NCBI GenBank assembly: GCA_016932015.1
Contig: JAFGDQ010000029.1
Span: 1 to 54,050 of the forward strand
Source: Spirochaetota bacterium
GTDB lineage: Bacteria; Spirochaetota; UBA4802; JAFGDQ01
DNA length: 54,050 nucleotides
Direction of reading: 5' to 3'
Made by a program: the position numbers and the translations under genes
Shown: piece after piece, positions 7,865-15,096 of the stretch
Numbering within the stretch: the stretch's first letter is position 1
Layout: each line of letters opens with the position of its first letter
The notes under the pieces: model-generated
What the model saw: the letters and a program-made list of their open reading frames with translations, nothing else
Told to the model about the DNA's origin: nothing
Database searches by the model: none

Positions 7865-9457
7865 TTATTTGCCAGATTGTTTTTCCTGAAATGCAGTAGG
7901 TGTCATGCCTGTTATTTTCTGGAATACCCTGTAAAAGGTGGCAAGGCTTTCAAAACCGGATTCAAAAGCAATTTCAGTAACGCTTTTATTGCTTCGTCGC
8001 AGGAGATCCGCTGCTCTGTTAATTCGAAGTTCGTTTATATATTCATTCATTGTTTTCCCGATGTACTGCTTGAAAAGCCGGCCCAGATAGTCCGGACTTA
8101 TGTTAAGCGCTGCAGCAAGTCCTTCGCGCGAAATGTCATCTGTAAAATTTTCCTGAAGATATGCCAGCGCTTCATCGAGTTTTTTTCTCGCGTCCGAGGT
8201 TATGGATTTTCGTCCTGTGCTCCCGCCCTGAGATACTTCGGAGCTTCCGTATAATTCAAGGAAACGGCTGCGCATCATTTTGGCTATTCCGAATATTATA
8301 ATTGCGAATCCATAGATTGAAAGTTTATAGAATTCGTATATTCCGCCAAGTACAAGAATGTCGTTCAGAAGCAGAATAACTGTTACAATAAACGACGCAA
8401 GGATGTATTTGGCGTTAATATCCTTCTTGTATTCTTTTATAATAACTGTTACTGAATACGCAATAGGGACGACCCATAACGGCTGAACAGCATAAATCAT
8501 TATCCGGTTCCAGAAGAGAATATTGTTGCTTGTTATAACGCAGACAGAGGCAAACAGCATTATTCCGAAATATATGTAATGTATGGATCTGTACGGCTTT
8601 TTAAAGAAATTCGTTATAAAGGACATGAGCAGGGGAAGTATCAGAAACAGAAGAATATATTCGCTCCGCTTAAGCAGCAGAAAATTATCTGTAAAAAAAT
8701 ATTTGGTTTGCGTCCACATGAAAAAATACAGGGCACTGCATAAGGTAAAGACTGCAAAAACGAAATATTCTTTGTCTACAAGTTTACGTCCGAAAACTAT
8801 GCCGAAATATATTGCCACTGCTATATAGAAAATTATAAAAACAAGATTAAAAAAATCTTCAAAGAATATACTCTGTTGCAGTTCGGCAAATGGCCCAAGC
8901 TCAAAGCTGCCTCTGAACAGGCCGTTTTCAAACGGGAACAGGCCGGCGACACGAACAGCCAGGACATTATCCTCTCCCGGTTTAATCAGGAATGAAGGAA
9001 TCTCGTACAACCGTTTTTTGTCATAAGATGATATTCTGTCCGGAGAGAATTTCCCCGAGCTTCCGATAAGCTGGCCATTAAAGAATACGCTGTCAATATC
9101 TGAGATTACACCAAGCCTTATACCCGGAGTTTTTTGCGGGATCGCTTCAGGAAAGTGAATATGCAGACGGTACCAGCATATGCCTGTCCATCCGGGGTAT
9201 AAATTTTTCCAGCTTGATGGAAGAGAAACAGCCTGCCAGGATGAGTCGTCAAATCCCGGTTCCCTGTAAGCCTCGCTGTCTCCTTTTTGAATAAGAACGA
9301 TTTCCTGGCCGCTAAAGTCAGTTGTGGACGTATAATCATTTACTGTTATAAAAGGAATCGAATAGAGTGCTCCGGATGTATAAATTAATACACTGATAAC
9401 AGCAATTATGAGGCTGAAAATATAGTTAACTGACAGATGTCTCCGCATGTTGCGCAT
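7865..9457 (-). CDS. Membrane-bound AraC-family transcriptional regulator with extracytoplasmic sensor domain
   Basis: This 530-residue protein has three parts. An N-terminal helix (~12-33) exports residues ~45-195, which read as a jelly-roll carbohydrate-binding-like domain (DDSSWQAVSLPSSW, WYRLHIHFP, FFNGQLIG), as in 7TMR-DISM sensors. Residues ~200-405 contain about seven membrane helices. Residues ~425-530 form an AraC helix-turn-helix pair (LAAALNISPDYLGRLFKQ and VTEIAFESGFESLATFYRVF). The design implies sensing of an external sugar-like ligand and direct control of DNA from the membrane. The target is unknown; the regulator stands alone on this strand and converges with the rhombosortase-like gene. 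A good promoter lies at 9501-9527. Confidence 0.85.
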   Translation of the reverse strand: MRNMRRHLSVNYIFSLIIAVISVLIYTSGALYSIPFITVNDYTSTTDFSGQEIVLIQKGDSEAYREPGFDDSSWQAVSLPSSWKNLYPGWTGICWYRLHIHFPEAIPQKTPGIRLGVISDIDSVFFNGQLIGSSGKFSPDRISSYDKKRLYEIPSFLIKPGEDNVLAVRVAGLFPFENGLFRGSFELGPFAELQQSIFFEDFFNLVFIIFYIAVAIYFGIVFGRKLVDKEYFVFAVFTLCSALYFFMWTQTKYFFTDNFLLLKRSEYILLFLILPLLMSFITNFFKKPYRSIHYIYFGIMLFASVCVITSNNILFWNRIMIYAVQPLWVVPIAYSVTVIIKEYKKDINAKYILASFIVTVILLLNDILVLGGIYEFYKLSIYGFAIIIFGIAKMMRSRFLELYGSSEVSQGGSTGRKSITSDARKKLDEALAYLQENFTDDISREGLAAALNISPDYLGRLFKQYIGKTMNEYINELRINRAADLLRRSNKSVTEIAFESGFESLATFYRVFQKITGMTPTAFQEKQSGK

Positions 9458-9500
9458 AAGTTATTATTCGTTATAAAAAATATTCAGGTGTTTTTTATCT

Positions 9501-9527
9501 ATTATAGGATATGCGTATTAAAGTCAA
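9501..9527 (-). promoter_or_regulatory. Promoter for the AraC-family regulator
   Basis: On the - strand TTGACT (9527-9522) is followed after 15 nt by a perfect TATAAT (9506-9501). The spacer is a little short, but both boxes are close to consensus. The start codon at 9457 is about 40 nt downstream. Confidence 0.5.
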
Positions 9528-9661
9528 TTCTCTTAATAAAAAACTGAAAGTCTGCAGAATTATTGCCGGATGTGGTCTGACAAATTCTGATTCGGGATCA
9601 GGACTGAAATGCCGGGCACATGAAACCGGTAATGAAATGTATTAGTTTCTGCCTGTGAAGT

Positions 9662-10768
9662 TTATTCGTTCATTTCATCAACTTCGTTCTGAAGAAGACT
9701 GATTGCCTCTTCCATTTGCCTGGTCGTATCAGTTACCTGATTAATCAAGGTTGATATATGATCGAATTCCTGAAAGACATTTTCTGTTGAAGATGTTACC
9801 TCTTTAAATACTTTGCTGATTTCTTTTGAAAAAGGAATTATCTTTTTAATTTCCGTCTGCGTGTTCTCAGCAAGCTTATTTACTTCGGTTGCAACTACAG
9901 TGAATCCATGTCCGAATTCTCCTGCCCTGGCTGCCTCAATTGCGGCATTAAGCGAAAGCATATTTGTTCTGTCTGCTATATCCGTTATTGTTTTGACTAT
10001 TGGAGTAAGCTGTTCATTCAGTACATTGGTTTTGTTAACTTCCGTTAAAAGATAGTTAAGACTGTCTGTCTGTTTTCCTGCAAGGCTGAGAAGACTTTGC
10101 ATTATAGCAGATATTTTATTATTGTTGTCATTCAGATTGAGAGCAGTTGCATTGATTGTTTTTGCGATTTTTTCTTTGGTGGCCAGCTCTTCTGTTATTT
10201 TCTGTTTGGCAGATTCAATCTCATTAAGCATGTCTTTTGTGTTTCTGGTTTCTTCCTGTGCCTGCTTTGAACGCTCCTGTTCTTCAATTATCATAAGGTG
10301 CTTATAATGATGGCAGTTCTCAGGTTTATTCAGGTTATTGAATATTGCAATAGCCATGTCCTTACATGAGCCGTATCCGCATGATGAACAGTTAAGAAAA
10401 TCTTCATCCCTGTATTTGTGAAGTGACTCGTAAATTTCCTTAAGCTCTCTTTCTTCAGGTAGTTTTATGTTATTAAGCTCTGATAAATCTTTATATTCTC
10501 TGGCGTAAAGATTATTCTTCCAGTATTTTGAAAGTATTTTATTAACTTTTTTTGATGCTTTAGGTGAAGAGCCTGCGTATTTATTCTGCATTTTTACTCT
10601 TCTGTCAGAGACTAATGATTCGATCTTGTCAATATTATCCTTCTTGGTCAGAGTGCCTGTGCCGGCATTGCAGCCGAGTTCACAGTTAAGGCAGTCAATC
10701 AGCTTCGGTGCTGTTTTACTGTTAATGGATTCATTAAGTCCATCCAGATAATGATAAATCAGCTCCAC
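9662..10768 (-). CDS. HydS-like sensor, C-terminal part: Fe-S domain plus chemoreceptor signalling domain (frameshifted)
   Basis: This 368-residue fragment continues the hydrogenase-like protein encoded just upstream (10773-11588). Residues 26-40 hold the third H-cluster-type motif ([15 protein letters not shown]26, C29, C33). Residues 127-152 are a four-cysteine Fe-S domain (CSSCGYGSC ... NC; C127, C130, C135, C152). A coiled coil leads to a cytosolic chemoreceptor signalling hairpin ([20 protein letters not shown]). There are no membrane segments. The frame opens with GTG at 10768, but the ribosome binding site GAGGGAG abuts it directly, so independent initiation is doubtful. In this frame the codons just upstream of the GTG read TRKIEG, which as I recall continues the normal family sequence. 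This, with the stop in the other frame, points to a one-base frameshift (see the partner entry). The intact protein would be about 641 residues. Confidence 0.8.
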   Translation of the reverse strand: MELIYHYLDGLNESINSKTAPKLIDCLNCELGCNAGTGTLTKKDNIDKIESLVSDRRVKMQNKYAGSSPKASKKVNKILSKYWKNNLYAREYKDLSELNNIKLPEERELKEIYESLHKYRDEDFLNCSSCGYGSCKDMAIAIFNNLNKPENCHHYKHLMIIEEQERSKQAQEETRNTKDMLNEIESAKQKITEELATKEKIAKTINATALNLNDNNNKISAIMQSLLSLAGKQTDSLNYLLTEVNKTNVLNEQLTPIVKTITDIADRTNMLSLNAAIEAARAGEFGHGFTVVATEVNKLAENTQTEIKKIIPFSKEISKVFKEVTSSTENVFQEFDHISTLINQVTDTTRQMEEAISLLQNEVDEMNE

Positions 10769-10772
10769 TCCC

Positions 10773-11588
10773 TCAATTTTTCTTGTATTTGCTTGCCGCG
10801 ATTTCAGGTAAATCTCTTTCAGCTGTTTTTAACAGTCCCCCGGGAGTTGAAAACAGAACTGCTCTTTCTGCAGGCGGATTATCAAATTCAGTTTCAGGAA
10901 ATGCTTCTATACTGATTACTTTATCTTTAAAATATTTATTCAGTGATTCAAAAGTGATATTAAAACATGTGTCGCCAAAACCGGTTTCATGAAATTCCCT
11001 TTTCTTTGCGTAACAGGGGGAGATGACAGCAATATTATGATCTTTATATTTCTTATAATACTGCTTAATCATCTTGATTGTATGCAGCATCGGACTGTCA
11101 GCAGGCGCCAGGTATTGAAGTAATTCAGGTTTGTAAATTTCTATATAATTGACAATCGCGGGACAGGGCTGAGCTATGACAGTTGAAACATCCGGATGAT
11201 GTTTAATATATTCAAGATAGGATTTAATTGTAAGCTCTGCTCCGAAACTTACATCAAAGACAGCCTCTATTCCTATTGATTTTAACCAGCCGTTCAAATT
11301 GAGATAGGTTTCAGGAAAATTAGCTGCCGCGGCAGGAGCAACAATTGCTATGAAAGAAGAACCGTTATTTATTTTTTCAATGAAAGAGTCAAAGTCATCA
11401 ATTCCTGTCCGTGCTTCATGAGTACATGCTGTCAGGCAGTTGCCGCAGCCGATGCACAATTCGTGATTGATTTCCACATGGTCCTGGCTGCCGTCATTGC
11501 ATAGTTTAATCGGACATGCTGTGATGCAGGCATGGCAGTTTACGCATTTGTCTTTGTCAACGTTAATTATCTGGGGTAACGATTTCAT
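10773..11588 (-). CDS. HydS-like sensor, N-terminal part: 2[4Fe-4S] ferredoxin plus [FeFe]-hydrogenase-like domain (frameshifted)
   Basis: This 271-residue fragment starts with two [4Fe-4S] clusters: C15/C18/C21/C25 and C45/C48/C51/C55. It is followed by a hydrogenase large-subunit-like domain with a PCPAIV motif (the TSCCP position) and [10 protein letters not shown] (the PCxxKxxE position). These degenerate H-cluster motifs are typical of sensory (HydS-type) rather than bulk hydrogenases. The frame ends at TGA (10775-10773), right after an A5 run on the coding strand (+ strand T5 at 10777-10781). Removing one A joins it to the downstream fragment as [14 protein letters not shown], with 642 codons in total. 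So this is either a single-base insertion in the cell, an assembly or sequencing error, or less likely programmed +1 slippage. The predicted role is a redox or H2 sensor feeding a chemotaxis-like output. Confidence 0.82.
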   Translation of the reverse strand: MKSLPQIINVDKDKCVNCHACITACPIKLCNDGSQDHVEINHELCIGCGNCLTACTHEARTGIDDFDSFIEKINNGSSFIAIVAPAAAANFPETYLNLNGWLKSIGIEAVFDVSFGAELTIKSYLEYIKHHPDVSTVIAQPCPAIVNYIEIYKPELLQYLAPADSPMLHTIKMIKQYYKKYKDHNIAVISPCYAKKREFHETGFGDTCFNITFESLNKYFKDKVISIEAFPETEFDNPPAERAVLFSTPGGLLKTAERDLPEIAASKYKKN

Positions 11589-11618
11589 TAAACAATACCT
11601 GTTTTGTTTTTTTAAATT

Positions 11619-11647
11619 ATTATATGCTTTCTGTTTGGAAAAATCAA
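11619..11647 (-). promoter_or_regulatory. Promoter for the HydS-like gene
   Basis: On the - strand TTGATT (11647-11642) and a perfect TATAAT (11624-11619) are separated by an ideal 17 nt. The start codon at 11588 is about 30 nt downstream. This is one of the best promoters in the window. Confidence 0.55.
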
Positions 11648-12007
11648 ATATATTTCCGTCAAATTACTTTTACTATGTTAAGGTGGGGTTAAATATTTTT
11701 ACACCTGCAGACGTAAAAACTTAGTAAAATTTTGATAAATATTTTATGTATTTTTACTATGATCGGCAGTAATCAATATGTTCTTTTATTAATTTTATTT
11801 TACTCCCTTTGAAAAAGTTGTTGATTTGAAATCGTCCCGTGTATCGGATTCTAATGTTTAATAATTTAAGTTGTTAAATAATTTTCATTACTGATATCAG
11901 CAATCTCAGAATTCTGTACTAAATTTCATGATGCAGAACAGTTAACTCTTAAATTAATAATAAATGTTAAATTAAAAATATTATTAGTGGATCAAACGGA
12001 GAATGAT
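11648..12007. other. AT-rich divergent intergenic region
   Basis: This gap separates the HydS-like gene (-) from mgsA (+). It contains a 7-bp inverted repeat TTTTTAC / GTAAAAA at 11696-11719 with a 10-nt loop and otherwise AT-rich sequence. I see no gene, and no clear + strand promoter for mgsA. Confidence 0.4.
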
Positions 12008-12484
12008 TTGAAAGACGTAAAGACCTTTGCCCTTGTTGCTCACGATAACAGAAAGAAAGACCTTGCTGACTGGGTGGGCTGGAATTATCGTACACTTTTG
12101 AACCACAATCTGGTGTGTACGGGTACAACCGGAATAATGATTGAGAAAGTACTATCGGAAAAAATTGAAAATGATAATTCAGATTTGACTTTGAAGTCTG
12201 TATTAAAACTAAAATCAGGACCGCTTGGAGGAGATCAGCAGCTTGGAGCAATGATCTCTGAAGGAAAAATCGATATGCTTATTTTTTTCTGGGACCCTAT
12301 GGAACCTCAGCCTCATGATGTAGATGTTAAAGCACTATTGAGGATATCCGTACTGTATAATATCCCGTCAGCATGCAACCGGTCATCAGCTGATTTTTTG
12401 ATCTCATCTCCGTTGGTGCATGAGACATATAAACTGAAGCTTAAAGACTATTCGGATTATCTTAACAGGGATTTGTATAAATAA
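12008..12484 (+). CDS. mgsA: Methylglyoxal synthase
   Basis: This enzyme converts dihydroxyacetone phosphate to methylglyoxal and phosphate, a bypass that relieves sugar-phosphate stress. All family motifs are intact: ALVAHDNRKKDL (catalytic-type His), TGTTG phosphate-binding loop, GPLGGDQQLGAMI (catalytic Asp), FFWDPMEPQPHDVDVKALLR (His/Asp) and the closing NRSSADFLISSP. I chose TTG 12008 as the start: GGAG at 11998-12001 lies 6 nt upstream, and the family motif then starts about six residues in, as in short-form homologues. A GTG 21 nt upstream (11987) is in frame but lacks a ribosome binding site. It is followed after 63 nt by the bcp gene, so co-transcription is possible. No allosteric or fused domain is present. 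Confidence 0.93.
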   Translation: MKDVKTFALVAHDNRKKDLADWVGWNYRTLLNHNLVCTGTTGIMIEKVLSEKIENDNSDLTLKSVLKLKSGPLGGDQQLGAMISEGKIDMLIFFWDPMEPQPHDVDVKALLRISVLYNIPSACNRSSADFLISSPLVHETYKLKLKDYSDYLNRDLYK

Positions 12485-12547
12485 TCATCTGTATTGTTAT
12501 TCTCAATTTACTGAGAATATCATTATTATAATTTAAGGAGGAACCGA

Positions 12548-13015
12548 ATGTCACTTGATATTAATACCGCTGCTCCTGATTTTACATTAAAAAATACCTC
12601 AGGAAAAGACGTTAAACTTTCCGGATTCCGCGGAAAATGGGTAATACTTTATTTTTATCCCAAAGATAATACAAGCGGGTGCACTCAGGAAGCAGTTGAT
12701 TTTACTTCGCTACTCCCATCTTTTGTAAAAAAGAAAGCTGTGATTATCGGCGTGAGCCCGGATTCAGTTGAATCGCACGTTAAGTTTATTACAAAACATG
12801 ATCTGAAAGTCGAGCTGCTTAGCGATCCGGATCATTCCGTACTGCAGGCATACGGTGTATGGCAGAAAAAAAAGATGTACGGCAAAGAGTTTATGGGTGT
12901 TGTACGCTCAACATTTCTTATTGATGAAAAAGGCATTATCCGTGAAAAGTGGGATAAAGTAAAAGTGAAAGGGCATGCGGAGACGGTATATCAGACAATG
13001 TGCTCCCTTCAGTAA
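12548..13015 (+). CDS. bcp: Thioredoxin-dependent peroxiredoxin (Bcp/PrxQ family)
   Basis: This is a 155-residue AhpC/TSA-fold peroxidase that reduces H2O2 and organic peroxides. The peroxidatic cysteine is C45 in TSGCTQEAVDF. The resolving cysteine usually found five residues later (C50 in the classical E. coli-type enzyme) is Val here, so the protein is either a 1-Cys type or uses the only other cysteine, C152 near the C-terminus. Other family features are YFYPKDNT and VVRSTFLIDEKG. A strong AAGGAGG lies upstream of the ATG. It follows mgsA on the same strand with a 63-nt gap. An oxidative-stress defence gene suits an anaerobe that meets oxygen occasionally. Confidence 0.93.
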   Translation: MSLDINTAAPDFTLKNTSGKDVKLSGFRGKWVILYFYPKDNTSGCTQEAVDFTSLLPSFVKKKAVIIGVSPDSVESHVKFITKHDLKVELLSDPDHSVLQAYGVWQKKKMYGKEFMGVVRSTFLIDEKGIIREKWDKVKVKGHAETVYQTMCSLQ

Positions 13016-13126
13016 AAGTCATTAAGCAGAATTTTGATATAATTATTACGAACTTACTGCTGAGTCTGCAGAAGGACTTTATTCTATAAATTATAATTTC
13101 TGAACATATTTATGAGAACACTGTTT

Positions 13127-13984
13127 TTAAACGGGTACGCTCCAGTCCGTTACAGGTTTTGTTCCCCCGGGAGGATATATCTGCCCCTGTACAGGCGGCA
13201 TTGAATTGTATACCCAGTCAATATCAATAATTCCCAGCTTCATGCCCGGGAAACGCCGGAAGCCTGTGAAGGTTCCTCTTGTTAAAACATCCTCCATCTG
13301 AAGAGTCATACCGAAAACAGCAATTTTAGTTCCTTCTTTGATTTGTTTAAGCTCGTTAAGATAAGCTGTTGGCGCGAAAGCAAGCCTTCCCGTATCAGCA
13401 GCCTGGCACTGTATTACCGGGATTATCTCCGGGAATCCGTCAGTGCCAATATATGCCAGGAACTTGAGTGAATCCAGCCTGTTAAAAAGATTCATGGCCC
13501 ATGGCTTGAGTATTGTTGATTCACGTCGGCTTTTCGCAAGACCTTTGGTGCATTTTGTTATAACAGCCCCTCTGACTATAGCACTCATGGGGAGTTTTTC
13601 TCTTCCGTATGTTTCTTTAAGATTCATGAAGTGAACAGTATGAATTCCGAAATAAGTATTGTAGCGGAACATGGGCTTTCTGTTATACATCTCGTAGTCT
13701 TCGCCTTCTTTCTCTTCATGTGTCCATACTGCTTTTCCGCGCCAGAGGTCGCGCTTTAGGCTCATGATCATAAATGCCGTATTTGGATTGGTCTTAACAT
13801 TTTTCTTGCTGAATCCTTCCGAAAACTGGCCCCAGGTAAGCAGTGTCGGTGTTTTTGCCTGAAGTGCTGTAATAAGGGTAAGATGCGGAAGCCCTTCAGG
13901 GTTAATAGTAGCAATAAGGCCAATTTTGGCGTCGGGCTCGAATTCTTTCATATCCTGAGTTTCAAACTTTTTAAATTTTTTCAT
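13127..13984 (-). CDS. Pyridoxamine 5'-phosphate oxidase-like flavin split-barrel protein, last gene of the GRE operon
   Basis: This ~285-residue protein has two split-barrel-like halves, typical of FMN- or F420-binding PNPOx-like proteins. The first half (IGLIATINPEGLPHLTLITAL) and the second (FLAYIGTDGFPEIIPVIQCQ) each carry the strand pattern of the fold, suggesting an internal duplication. The substrate and cofactor cannot be read from the sequence. I prefer the start at ATG 13984, which has AGAGG 7 nt upstream; the ATG at 13990 lies only 1 nt from it. It follows the activase and GRE genes on the same strand with a 65-nt gap, so it may act on the GRE product or protect the radical enzyme from oxidants (inference). 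The ~110 bp downstream converge with bcp. Confidence 0.75.
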   Translation of the reverse strand: MKKFKKFETQDMKEFEPDAKIGLIATINPEGLPHLTLITALQAKTPTLLTWGQFSEGFSKKNVKTNPNTAFMIMSLKRDLWRGKAVWTHEEKEGEDYEMYNRKPMFRYNTYFGIHTVHFMNLKETYGREKLPMSAIVRGAVITKCTKGLAKSRRESTILKPWAMNLFNRLDSLKFLAYIGTDGFPEIIPVIQCQAADTGRLAFAPTAYLNELKQIKEGTKIAVFGMTLQMEDVLTRGTFTGFRRFPGMKLGIIDIDWVYNSMPPVQGQIYPPGGTKPVTDWSVPV

Positions 13985-14049
13985 TATCATGCCTCTGTAT
14001 ACTTTAATTATTCTTAACTCATTTGCAGCAAATTATACTCCGCATCCTC

Positions 14050-15084
14050 TTAGATGGCCTGTACCGGATTTTTGTTTTGTGTTATTGTTTCATCTTCACT
14101 GTCTTCAACACGAGTAGCTCCTGTCCAGTATACGATATCAGGATTAACATCTGTCTCTTTTGCTATAGCCGTTATATTTTCAAGAAATTCCCTGCTTAAG
14201 AGCTGTGTGTCATTAAAGGGCCAATCAATTCCAAGCCGACGGTACTTGTCTCTGCACAGGTTATTGAAGGAGCATAATTCCCAGCGGTTTACAACATCAC
14301 CCAGTTCACTTGCAATAAAATTGCCGATTGCTTTTATGTTTTCAGCTGATGCAGTAGCGTCAGGAATTAATGGCGTTCTTATCCATAAATTCAATTGTCT
14401 GTCTTTATGAAGGATGTAATCACGTATATACAGGATATTTTTAAAAATTTTCTGACTGGAATGCCCTGTGTACTTTTCATGAAGTTCCGGATTTAGTTGC
14501 TTTATGTCATAAAGCAACAGATCAGTATAAGGAAGCAGCAGGTCAAGAGCCTCAGTGCTGCAGAAACCGCATGTATCGAGAGCTGTGTGTATATCGCGTT
14601 CTTTGCATTTTTTTAGAAAAGCCTGAACAAAATGAGCCTGAAGGACCGGGTCGCCTCCGGAGGCAGTAATTCCGCCTTCTGAATTGCTAAAGTACGCGTA
14701 ATCCTTTACAACCTCTTCAACAAGTTCATTCAGTTCCCAGAATTTTCCCAGAAGCTCCATTGCGGTTGTCGGGCACTCTTCAGTACAAATTCCGCATCCG
14801 GTACAGATTTCTCTGTTTATGATAATGCCTTCCGGAGTCGAAGAAAGCGCATTTTCCGGGCATGTTTTTATGCAGGTCCCGCACCCTATACATTTATTTT
14901 CGATCCACTGTATCTGGGGTTTTGGAGATATGCTTTCAGGGTTATGGCACCAGCTGCACCGCAGTCCGCATCCTTTGAAAAATACAGTTGTGCGGATGCC
15001 CGGGCCGTCCTCTGTAGACATGCGCTGTATATTGAGTATTGTTGCTTTTAGATTTTCTTCTTTAGTATCCATCTTATCAGGCAT
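14050..15084 (-). CDS. Glycyl radical enzyme activating protein (radical SAM)
   Basis: This is a 344-residue radical SAM activase. The SAM-binding cluster cysteines are C39, C43 and C46 in KGCGLRCSWCHNPE. Two additional [4Fe-4S] clusters sit in an inserted ferredoxin-like domain: CIGCGTCIKTCP (C65, C68, C71, C75) and CTGCGICTEECP (C94, C97, C100, C104). TASGGDP is the GGE-like SAM-interacting segment. Activases with this insert serve the non-PFL glycyl radical enzymes (diol dehydratase, choline lyase and arylacetate decarboxylase types). The gene lies 12 nt after the GRE stop, so the two are surely co-transcribed and the activase installs the radical on G813 of its partner. No strong Shine-Dalgarno is visible, which suggests translation coupled to the GRE. 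Confidence 0.93.
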   Translation of the reverse strand: MPDKMDTKEENLKATILNIQRMSTEDGPGIRTTVFFKGCGLRCSWCHNPESISPKPQIQWIENKCIGCGTCIKTCPENALSSTPEGIIINREICTGCGICTEECPTTAMELLGKFWELNELVEEVVKDYAYFSNSEGGITASGGDPVLQAHFVQAFLKKCKERDIHTALDTCGFCSTEALDLLLPYTDLLLYDIKQLNPELHEKYTGHSSQKIFKNILYIRDYILHKDRQLNLWIRTPLIPDATASAENIKAIGNFIASELGDVVNRWELCSFNNLCRDKYRRLGIDWPFNDTQLLSREFLENITAIAKETDVNPDIVYWTGATRVEDSEDETITQNKNPVQAI

Positions 15085-15096
15085 AGAGATTATTTT

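Noticed and set aside
11987..12007. GTG start for mgsA seven codons upstream
   Set aside because: No ribosome binding site precedes it; the TTG at 12008 has GGAG at 6 nt.
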